Source: Reichenbachiella sp.
GTDB taxonomy: Bacteria > Bacteroidota > Bacteroidia > Cytophagales > Cyclobacteriaceae
Length of the DNA stretch: 64,000 nucleotides
Direction: 5' to 3'
Assembly (NCBI RefSeq): GCF_033344935.1
Contig: NZ_JAWPMM010000001.1
Span: forward strand, 3,334,001 to 3,398,000
The notes beneath the pieces are model-generated. The model saw only the letters and a list, made by a program, of their open reading frames with translations, ran no database searches and was not told where the DNA came from. Numbering within the stretch: the stretch's first letter is position 1; every line of letters starts with the position of its first letter. The position numbers were made by a program, and so were the translations under genes. Shown piece by piece: positions 18,121 through 26,942 of this stretch.

Positions 18121-19479
18121 ATGAGTCAGCAAAATCAGAAAATATACATTATCGCCATTGGAGGTGCAGTAATGAGCAGTTTAGCCATTGCCTTAAAGAA
18201 AAAAGGAATGACTGTATCTGGTTCTGACGATAAGATTTATGATCCTGCGGCAAGTTTATTAAAATCCCATGATCTCCTACCCAATCAAATGGGCTGGGAT
18301 GCCAATAGAATTGATGACTCAATAGATGCTGTAATTGTAGGTATGCATGCGAAAGCAGATAATCCTGAATTACTAAAAGCTCAAGAATTAGGAATTAAAA
18401 TCTGGTCCTATCCAGAATTCATCAGAGCCCAATCTAACAATAAGCAAAGAATTGTAATTGCCGGCAGCCATGGTAAAACCACCATTACAGGTACAATTAT
18501 ACACGTACTTAACTATTGGAAGCGTGACTTCGATTATGTAATTGGTGCTAAGGTTAATGGAATCGACGAGACGATAAAACTTTCGAATGCACCCGTCATA
18601 ATCATTGAAGGCGATGAATACTTTACTTCACCTCTCGATCCAGAACCAAAATTTCTAAAATATGATCATCATATCGCACTGATCAGCGGCACGGCGTGGG
18701 ATCATATTAATGTTTATCCGACAGAAAAAAACTATCTCGAACAATTTGAAAAACTGGCAGATCGTACACCGAAAGCTGGAACTCTAGTTTACTGCACCGA
18801 TGATAAACAAGCCAAAAAAATTGGATCAGCAGAAAGAGCAGACGTTCGTCAGGAACCATACGAAACGCCCAAATACAAAGTAAAAAATGGTGCTTTTGTC
18901 ATTAATGGAGATACGCCTCTCAAGCTTTTTGGCAAGCACAACATGCAAAACATTGAAGGAGCTAAAACAATTCTGAAAAGAATTGGAATTACAGATGAGC
19001 AATTTCACGAGGCAGTAGCATCTTTTGAAGGCGCATTTAAACGAAATAACCTCTTGGCTGAAAATAGTGACACATCAGTTTATACCGACTTTGCGCATGC
19101 ACCCTCTAAATTAGCTGCTACCTCTGCGGCACTAAAAGAGCTGCACCCAAAAAGAAAATTAGTGGCTTGTTATGAACTGCACACCTTTAGTAGTTTAAAT
19201 AAAGATTTCTTATCCAACTACAAAGGCACTTACAAGTCTCCCGATGAAGCCATCGTCTTTTTCGATCAAAAAGTAGTTGAAGAAAAGAACTATACTCCTT
19301 TTACAGAGGCTGAAATAAAAGATGCATTTGGGAGAAAGGATCTCATTGTATTTACAGACACCAATAAACTTCAGTCTCATCTTGAAGCTAAAGCCTGGAA
19401 AGATCATGACCTATTATTCATGAGTTCTGGCACTTTCGGCGGAATGGACATAGCTGCGTTTGCAGAAAAAATCGTTTAA
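18121..19479 (+). CDS. mpl: UDP-N-acetylmuramate:L-Ala-gamma-D-Glu-meso-DAP ligase (Mpl)
   Basis: Mpl reattaches the recycled tripeptide to UDP-MurNAc in cell-wall recycling. It has the Mur-ligase plan: an N-terminal Rossmann domain with IAIGGAVMSSLA, a central ATPase with the P-loop GSHGKTT, and a C-terminal domain containing TDFAHAPSK. The mid-region EGDEYFTSPLD is characteristic of Mpl rather than MurC. From the ATG at 18121 the protein is 452 residues; the TTG at 18073 would add a non-conserved hydrophobic tail and lies in a promoter-like TTAATTTG. It is followed closely by the exonuclease gene, probably in one transcript. Confidence 0.93.
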   Translation: MSQQNQKIYIIAIGGAVMSSLAIALKKKGMTVSGSDDKIYDPAASLLKSHDLLPNQMGWDANRIDDSIDAVIVGMHAKADNPELLKAQELGIKIWSYPEFIRAQSNNKQRIVIAGSHGKTTITGTIIHVLNYWKRDFDYVIGAKVNGIDETIKLSNAPVIIIEGDEYFTSPLDPEPKFLKYDHHIALISGTAWDHINVYPTEKNYLEQFEKLADRTPKAGTLVYCTDDKQAKKIGSAERADVRQEPYETPKYKVKNGAFVINGDTPLKLFGKHNMQNIEGAKTILKRIGITDEQFHEAVASFEGAFKRNNLLAENSDTSVYTDFAHAPSKLAATSAALKELHPKRKLVACYELHTFSSLNKDFLSNYKGTYKSPDEAIVFFDQKVVEEKNYTPFTEAEIKDAFGRKDLIVFTDTNKLQSHLEAKAWKDHDLLFMSSGTFGGMDIAAFAEKIV

Positions 19480-19516
19480 TAATCAGACCTCTGGTTAATC
19501 ATTAGAAACAACATCA

Positions 19517-20323
19517 ATGCAATTAAAATTAAAAAATCCACTGGCGGTTTTCGATCTGGAAACTACCGGAACTAATATATCTACTGATCGCATTGTTGAG
19601 ATCTCTGTGGTAAAAATCATGCCTGATGGTGAGGAAATCATCAAAACGATGAAAATCAATCCAACCATTCCAATACCGGTTGAAACCAGTATGATTCATG
19701 GCATCTATGACAAGGATGTTAAGGACGCTCCTACTTTTAAATCTATTGCCAAAAGTCTAGCTGAGTTCCTCAATGGTTGCGACTTGGGAGGATTCAATTG
19801 TCTGAAATTTGATATTCCCCTTTTGGTCGAAGAATTTGCAAGAGTAGAAGTGGATTTTGATATTTCTAATAGAAAATTCGTTGATGCCCAGAAAATTTTC
19901 CATATGATGGAAAAAAGAACATTAACCGCTGCATATCAATTCTACTGTGGCAAATCATTGGATGATGCCCATAGTGCCGAAGCAGATACTTTGGCAACAG
20001 CTGCTGTAATCAAAGCTCAAGTAGAAAGATACGATGGACAAGAAGTAGTAAACCCAATGGGTAAAGTGATTGGTACTATTGCCAATGACATGAAAAACTT
20101 GCATGAAGTCACTGCTGCTAATATGGTAGATCTAGCCGGCAGATTTGTAACTAATGATGAAGGTGTTGAAGTATTTAACTTTGGGAAACACAGACACAAA
20201 CCTGTGGAAGACATCTTGAAAGCCGAACCAGGCTATTACGACTGGATGATGAAAGGAGACTTTCCTTTAGATACCAAAAGAAAGTTAACACAAATAAAAC
20301 TTAGAGGGTTTAACGCTAGATAA
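19517..20323 (+). CDS. DnaQ-like 3'-5' exonuclease with C-terminal small domain
   Basis: A 268-residue DEDDh exonuclease of the DNA polymerase III epsilon type. The exonuclease motifs are FDLETTG (Exo I, near residue 13), NCLKFDIPLL (Exo II) and the His/Asp pair in DDAHSAEADTL (Exo III). The last 60 residues, with FNFGKHRHKPVEDI and WMMKGDFP, match the small domain found at the end of exonuclease X-type proteins. It is probably a DNA repair or proofreading nuclease rather than the polymerase subunit itself. Its stop codon abuts the stop of the convergent thioredoxin gene with no gap. Confidence 0.88.
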   Translation: MQLKLKNPLAVFDLETTGTNISTDRIVEISVVKIMPDGEEIIKTMKINPTIPIPVETSMIHGIYDKDVKDAPTFKSIAKSLAEFLNGCDLGGFNCLKFDIPLLVEEFARVEVDFDISNRKFVDAQKIFHMMEKRTLTAAYQFYCGKSLDDAHSAEADTLATAAVIKAQVERYDGQEVVNPMGKVIGTIANDMKNLHEVTAANMVDLAGRFVTNDEGVEVFNFGKHRHKPVEDILKAEPGYYDWMMKGDFPLDTKRKLTQIKLRGFNAR

Positions 20324-20848
20324 TTAGTTTACATTTTTCTCTTTGAGCTCTAGCATCTTATCAAGGTTTGCGATGTAATTATTCGGGCCACCAGCAGCAT
20401 AACCTGTTTTACCATAGGCTTGAATTTGAAACCTTTTACCATCTGGCTTATCCAAATCAAACATCCAAATCGTAGGAAATCCTGTCACTCTAAAGGCCTG
20501 CTGCAATTCTGCATTCTGTTTTTTCTGTGCTTCAGGTAAAGCAGTTCTTCTTGGATAATCCAATTCTAATAAAACTACATTCTCCGCTGCCCATGCTTTA
20601 AACTCAGGTTTATTAAAAACCTCAGCTTTCAATCTTTTACACCACCCACACCAATCACTTCCAGTGAAATTGGCCAAGATCGGTTTGTTCGTTTTCTCTG
20701 ATAATTGATAAGCCTCTTCTACATTTACCATCCATCCATCATTCTCTGATGAGCGAAAACCATTCTTCACATCCTGCGCTACAGACTGGCCAGCAATCAA
20801 CACACTCATCACTAAAACACAAATACTTAAAATAGAGGTCCTATTCAT
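20324..20848 (-). CDS. Periplasmic thioredoxin-family protein
   Basis: A 174-residue exported protein. The N-terminal 25 residues form a signal peptide ending QSVAQ. The thioredoxin fold carries the redox pair Cys67-Gly-Trp-Cys70 in SDWCGWCKR, of the DUF255/Thioredoxin_7 kind, and the cis-proline region GFPTIWMFD. It should reduce or protect thiols in the periplasm. There is no linked cytochrome-maturation or Dsb gene here. Confidence 0.88.
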   Translation of the reverse strand: MNRTSILSICVLVMSVLIAGQSVAQDVKNGFRSSENDGWMVNVEEAYQLSEKTNKPILANFTGSDWCGWCKRLKAEVFNKPEFKAWAAENVVLLELDYPRRTALPEAQKKQNAELQQAFRVTGFPTIWMFDLDKPDGKRFQIQAYGKTGYAAGGPNNYIANLDKMLELKEKNVN

Positions 20849-21038
20849 CTTCTCAAGATTTTACTTATTAATTACAATCCAAAGGTACATTTTTTTGAAA
20901 TGCACTCATACTCTAATACTACTAATAACCATTTTAGGTTCATTTTATTACGAAAATTTATGCCAACGGACTTTTTCTAGGCAAACAATAAATGTCTAGT
21001 TTCTAATATTTATTATATTTAGATAAAGAAGAAGGAAT

Positions 21039-21206
21039 ATGCACAATTGCAATAAATGTGAAAAAAGAGCCACCTTGCACTGCCGATCATGCGGTAGGTA
21101 TTGGTGCGTCAAATGCCAAGAAGAACATGGAAAACCGGGCTTGTTTGCTGGTAAGTGTGCGGTATGCGATGGGATTGTTGTTCGGTTAGAACACCAAATT
21201 AATTAG
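21039..21206 (+). CDS. Small cysteine-rich zinc protein, B-box-like, 55 residues
   Basis: A short frame with an ATG at 21039, a good GAAGAAGG Shine-Dalgarno sequence just before it, and a TAG at 21204-21206. It encodes eight cysteines in four CxxC pairs (residues 4/7, 15/18, 23/26, 40/43) plus His14 and His30. The spacing C-x2-C-x7-C-x2-C-x4-C-x2-C-x3-H-x9-C fits the cross-brace B-box zinc finger, mainly known from eukaryotic TRIM proteins. The C-terminal 12 residues are free of cysteine. It overlaps the end of the convergent START-like gene by four bases. Such regular cysteine spacing makes chance unlikely; the role is unknown. Confidence 0.75.
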   Translation: MHNCNKCEKRATLHCRSCGRYWCVKCQEEHGKPGLFAGKCAVCDGIVVRLEHQIN

Positions 21207-21586
21207 CCTCCCACTATTTCTTTAAGATTGTGCATCAAGCTTTCCCAAAGCTCTTCAAGTTCCTGTTCATCATCCATTTCTGAATAATCGGTAACCCTGA
21301 TAAAAACTGACTGGGTCATTTCATTCATATCAATTTTGAATTCAACGTAATTAGGATCGTCGTCATCTGAGACAAACTCAAATTTCACTTGCGAGTTTGT
21401 TCGATGAGAAACCATCTTCGCTTGATTCTCTTCACCATCCCAAATCACCGTGAATATTTTGTCCTCGTTAATATTAACGTCATCCGCAAACCACTGGGCG
21501 AGGCCACTTGCGGTAGATAGGTAAGGATATAGCATTTTTTTTGACGCTCTAATTTCATATTCCCCTACAAATTTGAACTTGCTCAT
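21203..21586 (-). CDS. START-like / SRPBCC domain protein
   Basis: A 127-residue single-domain protein of the helix-grip fold. It opens MSKFKFVGEYEIRAS and has the ASGLAQWFADDV stretch typical of AHSA1-type START-like domains. It is strongly acidic at the C-terminus. Proteins of this size and sequence type are common in Bacteroidota, without an assigned role. It lies next to tRNA-Met and convergent with the small zinc protein. Confidence 0.8.
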   Translation of the reverse strand: MSKFKFVGEYEIRASKKMLYPYLSTASGLAQWFADDVNINEDKIFTVIWDGEENQAKMVSHRTNSQVKFEFVSDDDDPNYVEFKIDMNEMTQSVFIRVTDYSEMDDEQELEELWESLMHNLKEIVGG

Positions 21587-21660
21587 ATCCTTTATTATCG
21601 ATTTGCTATTTACCCAATGTATGAATTTTCTACGAATGTATCAAAAGTTTTTATAAAGAC

Positions 21661-21690
21661 TTGCGATTATATAAACAATGGCTAGATTTG
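21661..21690 (+). promoter_or_regulatory. Promoter of tRNA-Met
   Basis: TTG (21661-21663), 19 bases, TAGATTTG (21683-21690): an exact Bacteroidota promoter 18 bases before the mature tRNA start. Confidence 0.7.
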
Positions 21691-21708
21691 CACCTCGAAA
21701 AATCACAA

Positions 21709-21782
21709 GGCGAGGTAGCTCAGTTGGTTAGAGCGCAGGATTCATAACCCTGAGGTCACGGGTTCAACTCCCGTCTTCGCTA
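21709..21782 (+). tRNA. tRNA-Met (CAU), elongator type
   Basis: A 74-base cloverleaf with D arm GCTC/GAGC, anticodon loop TTCATAA (CAU), and T arm ACGGG/CCCGT around TTCAACT. The anticodon stem lacks the three G-C pairs of initiators, so it is the elongator (a lysidine-type tRNA-Ile is less likely). The A31-C39 pair of the anticodon stem is a mismatch and the first acceptor pair is G-U. No CCA is encoded. Confidence 0.9.
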
Positions 21783-21793
21783 CTAGATTCAGA

Positions 21794-21826
21794 AGGCAGT
21801 TCCTAATATTAGGCAACTGCCTTTTT
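21794..21826 (+). terminator. Terminator after tRNA-Met
   Basis: A long stem: AGGCAGTTCCTAAT pairs with ATTAGG, a bulged C, then AACTGCCT, followed by a T-rich run. Confidence 0.8.
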
Positions 21827-21878
21827 CTTTATTATCTGAAATATTCTCAGAGCTTAGGTTGGAAATTTAGCTAAATCA

Positions 21879-23372
21879 TTAGCACCAATTTCCACCAAAA
21901 GAATCTCCAGGGAAAGTCTGCGCCATCAAACAAGGTAGCTTAAGTATTATTGTTGTACCCCAGTCCACTTCGGAATCTACCTCTATTGTTCCGTGCAAAG
22001 TTGCCAGCATCTCATTAACAATGAAGAGACCCAAACCGACACCGGAACTACGCTCCGACGCACGATAAAACAAATTAAAGATAAGAGGTACCTGCTCTGG
22101 TTTAATTCCCATGCCAAAATCCCGTACGGTTAGCACAGCCTGAGTTCCATAGACTAAGGCTTCAAGTTCTATCTTTTTGAAATTACTGAATTGAATGGCA
22201 TTTTTTACAAGTTCTGTGACGATGCGTGTAAGTCTAATCTTGTCGGTGAAAAATTGATTTTTTTGAACCACCTTAATATCATAAGAAAAATCAACCTCGT
22301 TTTTTATACCCAGCTCATCGAGAATCTCCTCAAAAAAAGTTTGGAGATCTATTTCATCCCGTTTTAACAACGTTTTTTTATCCTCTCGATATCTGATGAT
22401 TTGGGACAAAGTTCCGTCCTGCATTTGAATGGCATCATCCAATAGATTCAGATAATTCGTTTTGGACTCCACATTTGCATCATCTCTAAGCAATTGTACA
22501 AGAGCCATCATATTCCCAATTGGCGTTCTTAGTTCATGTGAGGCGCTATAGATAAATCGATCCAATTGTAAATTAATCTTGCTGAGTTTGCTCGTTTGAA
22601 TTTCCAACTCTTTGGTTCTATCAGCAACCAAATTTTCTAGATTTTTGTTCATCCCGCCAATTTCAGAGACCAAATTTCCAATCTCGACTTGTAGTTTGCT
22701 AAAGGCTTCAAAGAGTTCAAAAAAAGGATCTTCTTTAGGAATGGCAAAGTTTATTGGTTGGTAATCCTGATCCCAGGATATGCGACTAATCGCTTCTTTG
22801 AGTTGTGATATTCTTTTAAAATGAAGATTATCCAACTTGGCTGACGCCTCATCAAGTTTGCTTGATTTGCCATACTTATAATCCAAAGCCATGTCTACCG
22901 CTTGCGCAAAGGTCTCAACCATTGTGCTTGTACGCTTGAACGACTTAAGAATAGTTCGGTGCAAGCTGGCAATAATTTTCATTTTGGGAGAAGGTATGAT
23001 ATACTCATGCTCTCTTAACTTGCTCAGGTCAGAACTCACCAAGGCATACAGTTCGGATGGGGTGCCTATTCCCAAGCTCAATACTCCAGACAAATCTGAA
23101 ATCGCAATAATTTTCTTCAACTCTGCATATTCCACGATTTCCTTGATAGTTTGTCCCACGGCCAAGGCAGTTGCAGATGTAAGAGCACCTTGTACCTTGG
23201 ATAGCACTATGCATTTATTAACAAGGTAGAAACGGGCTTTCAAGTCATTGCCTGTAATGTGCCATTCATCTTTAGTTTCTACCTGCAGCAATCGTCCGTT
23301 GTGATAGACCGCAGTAGGAAATTTGTCATCTGCGAGCGACAGTTCGACCAAAGTATCTAAATCCTTCGTCAT
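21879..23372 (-). CDS. Soluble sensor histidine kinase
   Basis: A 497-residue kinase without membrane spans. Residues 1-165 form an N-terminal sensory region I do not recognise. A coiled coil spans about 225-272, then HisKA with His279 in SASHELRTP, then HATPase with the N box ELVKNAIQF, the DFGMGI box and GVGLGL. There is no receiver domain and no response regulator next to it, so it is an orphan kinase. The Hpt protein at 8728 is a possible but unproven partner. It is transcribed away from leuS. Confidence 0.9.
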   Translation of the reverse strand: MTKDLDTLVELSLADDKFPTAVYHNGRLLQVETKDEWHITGNDLKARFYLVNKCIVLSKVQGALTSATALAVGQTIKEIVEYAELKKIIAISDLSGVLSLGIGTPSELYALVSSDLSKLREHEYIIPSPKMKIIASLHRTILKSFKRTSTMVETFAQAVDMALDYKYGKSSKLDEASAKLDNLHFKRISQLKEAISRISWDQDYQPINFAIPKEDPFFELFEAFSKLQVEIGNLVSEIGGMNKNLENLVADRTKELEIQTSKLSKINLQLDRFIYSASHELRTPIGNMMALVQLLRDDANVESKTNYLNLLDDAIQMQDGTLSQIIRYREDKKTLLKRDEIDLQTFFEEILDELGIKNEVDFSYDIKVVQKNQFFTDKIRLTRIVTELVKNAIQFSNFKKIELEALVYGTQAVLTVRDFGMGIKPEQVPLIFNLFYRASERSSGVGLGLFIVNEMLATLHGTIEVDSEVDWGTTIILKLPCLMAQTFPGDSFGGNWC

Positions 23373-23568
23373 CTTTTATTATTTACTCTTAATCTAGTCG
23401 ACCAATCCAAATTTAGCCCAAGTCAGGATTGCTTTTTTGTCCTTGTAGACGCTTTGTATACCTCATATACATTTCATAGTATATGAATCGGTCTAGGCAG
23501 TCCTAAAGAATATAGCCTTACGTTTCGACATCCCCTTTTGATTAAGCCTCATAATTCAATAATCCTAT

Positions 23569-23576
23569 TAATTTTG
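23569..23576 (+). promoter_or_regulatory. -7 box TAATTTTG of leuS
   Basis: An exact TAnnTTTG match 33 bases before the leuS ATG. A TTTG lies 28 bases upstream, too far for the usual spacing. Confidence 0.45.
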
Positions 23577-23608
23577 CGCTCCTAAATTTAAATAGTACCA
23601 AGAAACTG

Positions 23609-26392
23609 ATGGCATCATACGACTTCCAATCGATCGAAAAAAAATGGCAACAATACTGGCAAGACCAACAGTCTTTTAAAGCTGAAGTCAATCAGGACAA
23701 ACCTAAATTTTATGCCTTGGACATGTTTCCTTATCCATCTGGAGCTGGGTTGCATGTAGGCCACCCTTTAGGATACATCGCCTCGGACATTGTTTGTCGA
23801 TTCAAAAGAACGAAAGGATATAATGTATTGCATCCTATGGGGTTTGATGCTTTCGGCTTGCCTGCCGAACAATACGCCATCCAAACCGGGCAGCATCCAG
23901 CAGTTACGACAGAAGAAAACATTGCCAGATATAAGGAACAGCTGAAAAACATTGGGTTCTCTTTTGACTGGAGCAAAGAGGTGCAAACTTGCTATCCTAA
24001 CTACTATAAGTGGACGCAATGGATCTTTATCCAGCTATTCAATAGTTGGTATGACTATGAGGCGAATAAAGCCAAGGACATAAGTGAATTGGTAGCTGTG
24101 TTTGCCAAGGAAGGCAACTCAAAGGTGAATGCGGCTTGTGATGAAGATGTTACTTCATTTACTGCCGAAGGTTGGAACGGCTATTCAGAAAGTCAGCGGC
24201 AAGAAATTCTACTTCAATATAGATTGACCTACTTATCTGAAACCACAGTAAACTGGTGTCCTGAAATGGGAACAGTGCTCTCGAACGACGAAGTGAAAGA
24301 TGGTTTTTCAGAAAGGGGTGGTTTCCCTGTAGTCAGAAAAAACATGAAGCAATGGAGCATGAGAATCACCGCTTATGCAGAAAGATTGCTTGAGGGACTA
24401 GACACCGTCAATTGGCCAGAGCCACTCAAAGAAATGCAGCGTAATTGGATTGGCAAATCCAAGGGAGCTGAAATGGACTACGCCATTGAAGGACATGAAG
24501 ACAAAATCACAGTCTTTACAACCCGTATTGATACGGTTTGCGGTGTGACGTTTTTAGTTCTTGCTCCAGAATTAGAGCTAATCAATAAAATCACTACAGA
24601 TGACCAGCGCAAAGAAGTGGAAGCCTATGTAGAAGTAGCCAAAAACAAGTCCGAGCGTGATCGTATGACTAACGTGAAGACTGTTTCAGGAGCTTTCACT
24701 GGAGCTTATGCCATCAACCCTTTTAACCAAGAGCGAATTCCAATCTGGATCGCAGATTATGTTTTGGCAGGTTATGGTACTGGAGCTGTGATGGCTGTAC
24801 CTGGTGGAGACCAAAGAGATTTTGATTTTGCTACACATTTTGATTTGCCTATTCTTCCCGTTTATGACGGCATGGACGTGAGTAAAGAAGCAGACGCTAC
24901 CAAAGAAGGCAAGATTATAAACGAAGGCATCCTGAAAGGACTTTCGTTTCAAGAAGGTACTGATAGAGCCATTGCTTTCTTGGAAGAAAATGGCATCGGC
25001 AGTGGTAAAATCAATTACCGTATTAGAGACGCCATTTTTGCTCGTCAGAGATATTGGGGCGAACCAGTGCCGATTTATTTCAAAGACGGCATTCCTTACC
25101 CAGTGGCACAAGAGGACTTACCTATTGTATTACCAGAAATAGACAAATACCTCCCCACTGCTGACGGCGATCCTCCACTAGCTAGAGCGGAAGGGTTTAC
25201 TTATACGCCTAAAGGCTCAACTGAATCTTATCCGTTGGAGCTCAGCACCATGCCTGGATGGGCAGGATCGAGCTGGTACTGGTACCGATACATGGATGCG
25301 AATAATGAAGGGGCGTTTGTATCTTCAGAAGCACAGAACTACTGGAAAGATGTAGACTTATACATCGGTGGCACAGAGCACGCGACAGGCCACCTGCTCT
25401 ATTCTAGATTTTGGAACAAATTCCTTTGCGATAGAGGATTTGCCAAGGAAGAAGAGCCATTCAAGAAACTAGTGAATCAAGGTATGATTCAAGGGCGTTC
25501 TAACTTTGTGTATAGAATTAAGGGAACGAACCAATTTGTATCTCTAAACCTTAAAGAACAGCATGAAACTTCACCCATGCATGTTGATGTGAGTTTAGTA
25601 GACAATGATATTCTAGACACAGAAGCTTTCAAGGCTTGGCGACCTGATTTGAAGGATGCAGAATTCATTTTAGAAGATGGAAAATACATCTGCGGCTACG
25701 AAGTAGAAAAGATGTCGAAGTCCAAATACAACGTGGTAAATCCTGATGATATCATTGAGAAATACGGCGCAGACACGCTTCGTATGTATGAAATGTTTTT
25801 AGGACCATTGGAACAATTCAAACCTTGGAATACGCATGGCATTGACGGTGTATATAAGTTCCTGAGAAAATTCTGGCGATTGTTTCATCAGGACGAAGAG
25901 AATTTCTCGGTATCAGATGACAAACCTTCTGCAGAAGAGCAAAAAATCATACATCGCACAATCAAAAAAGTGGAAGAAGACATCAACAACTTGTCTTTGA
26001 ATACTTCGGTGAGTACGCTTATGATTGCTGTGAATGAATTGACAGCATTGAAATGTAACAAGAGAGAGATATTGGAGAAACTGACTATTGCGCTCTCTCC
26101 TTTTGCGCCTCACCTGGCCGAAGAGCTATGGGAGCAACTAGGCCACACTGGAGGGGTAAGTCTGGCGCAATTCCCTGCATTTGATGAGAGTTTCTTGACG
26201 GAAAGCACGCACGAATATCCTATTTCCATCAATGGAAAAGTAAGAGCTAAAATCGCTTTTGCCATAGACAAACCAAAAGAGGAAATTGAAGCTGAAGTAT
26301 TGGCCAATGAGGCAGTGGTGAAATGGACAGAAGGCAAACCTCCAAAAAAGGTGATCATCGTCCCTAAACGAATTATCAACGTGGTAGTATAA
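23609..26392 (+). CDS. leuS: Leucyl-tRNA synthetase
   Basis: A class I aminoacyl-tRNA synthetase of 927 residues. The HIGH-type motif is HVGH in SGAGLHVGHPLG near residue 48. The CP1 editing domain, with TTRIDTVCG, lies around residue 310, the KMSKS motif appears as EKMSKSKYN around residue 700, and the C-terminal anticodon-binding domain ends with KKVIIVP. The length is normal for Bacteroidota, which carry an insertion near residue 140-200. The gene is a single unit closed by a strong terminator. Confidence 0.97.
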   Translation: MASYDFQSIEKKWQQYWQDQQSFKAEVNQDKPKFYALDMFPYPSGAGLHVGHPLGYIASDIVCRFKRTKGYNVLHPMGFDAFGLPAEQYAIQTGQHPAVTTEENIARYKEQLKNIGFSFDWSKEVQTCYPNYYKWTQWIFIQLFNSWYDYEANKAKDISELVAVFAKEGNSKVNAACDEDVTSFTAEGWNGYSESQRQEILLQYRLTYLSETTVNWCPEMGTVLSNDEVKDGFSERGGFPVVRKNMKQWSMRITAYAERLLEGLDTVNWPEPLKEMQRNWIGKSKGAEMDYAIEGHEDKITVFTTRIDTVCGVTFLVLAPELELINKITTDDQRKEVEAYVEVAKNKSERDRMTNVKTVSGAFTGAYAINPFNQERIPIWIADYVLAGYGTGAVMAVPGGDQRDFDFATHFDLPILPVYDGMDVSKEADATKEGKIINEGILKGLSFQEGTDRAIAFLEENGIGSGKINYRIRDAIFARQRYWGEPVPIYFKDGIPYPVAQEDLPIVLPEIDKYLPTADGDPPLARAEGFTYTPKGSTESYPLELSTMPGWAGSSWYWYRYMDANNEGAFVSSEAQNYWKDVDLYIGGTEHATGHLLYSRFWNKFLCDRGFAKEEEPFKKLVNQGMIQGRSNFVYRIKGTNQFVSLNLKEQHETSPMHVDVSLVDNDILDTEAFKAWRPDLKDAEFILEDGKYICGYEVEKMSKSKYNVVNPDDIIEKYGADTLRMYEMFLGPLEQFKPWNTHGIDGVYKFLRKFWRLFHQDEENFSVSDDKPSAEEQKIIHRTIKKVEEDINNLSLNTSVSTLMIAVNELTALKCNKREILEKLTIALSPFAPHLAEELWEQLGHTGGVSLAQFPAFDESFLTESTHEYPISINGKVRAKIAFAIDKPKEEIEAEVLANEAVVKWTEGKPPKKVIIVPKRIINVVV

Positions 26393-26416
26393 TCATTACG
26401 TATACTATCTCAAGAA

Positions 26417-26458
26417 GGCTTCTAATTGGTATAAATCCAGTTAGAAGCCTTTTTTTTT
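26417..26458 (+). terminator. Terminator after leuS
   Basis: A 13-base stem (26417-26429 with 26437-26449, one G-U pair) is followed by nine T. Confidence 0.9.
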
Positions 26459-26501
26459 GAGACACTGAATGATTATCTTGAACAGATAAACGCGCTTAAT
26501 T

Positions 26502-26942
26502 ATGAAATACACTGTTGATATCATTATCGATCTTCCAAGACCAAAAGTCATTCAGCTATTCGACAACCCAGACAACATGCACAAATGGCAACCAGACCTG
26601 GTCAGTTTTGATCCAATCAGCGGAGATCCCGGCCAACCAGGAGCTAAATCGAAGCTGCATTATAAAATGGGCAAACGCGAGATAGAGATGATAGAAACAG
26701 TCACTAAAAATGACTTACCCAGTGAAATGGCAGGTACCTATGAAACCAAAGGAGTTTTCAATATCATATCCAATAGATTTGAAGAAATCAGTGAAAAGCA
26801 AACTCGATGGGTATCTGAAAACGAATTCCAATTTTCTGGCTTTATGAAACTCATGGGAATTTTCATGAAAGGCGCCTTTCCTAAACAAACCCTCAAGTTT
26901 ATGAATCAATTCAAGTCATTTGCCGAAGCTGAGTTCGCTTAA
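26502..26942 (+). CDS. SRPBCC-family (polyketide cyclase-like) protein
   Basis: A 146-residue helix-grip protein. It opens with YTVDIIIDLPRPKVIQLFDNPDNMHKWQP, the usual first strand and helix of the SRPBCC ligand-binding fold, and ends with a long amphipathic helix. The ligand is unknown. It converges on threonine aldolase with a four-base overlap of the stops. Confidence 0.8.
   Translation: MKYTVDIIIDLPRPKVIQLFDNPDNMHKWQPDLVSFDPISGDPGQPGAKSKLHYKMGKREIEMIETVTKNDLPSEMAGTYETKGVFNIISNRFEEISEKQTRWVSENEFQFSGFMKLMGIFMKGAFPKQTLKFMNQFKSFAEAEFA

Noticed and set aside
24686-25111. A 141-residue minus-strand frame inside leuS
   Set aside because: Antisense to the editing and catalytic domains of leuS; amino-acid composition looks random.
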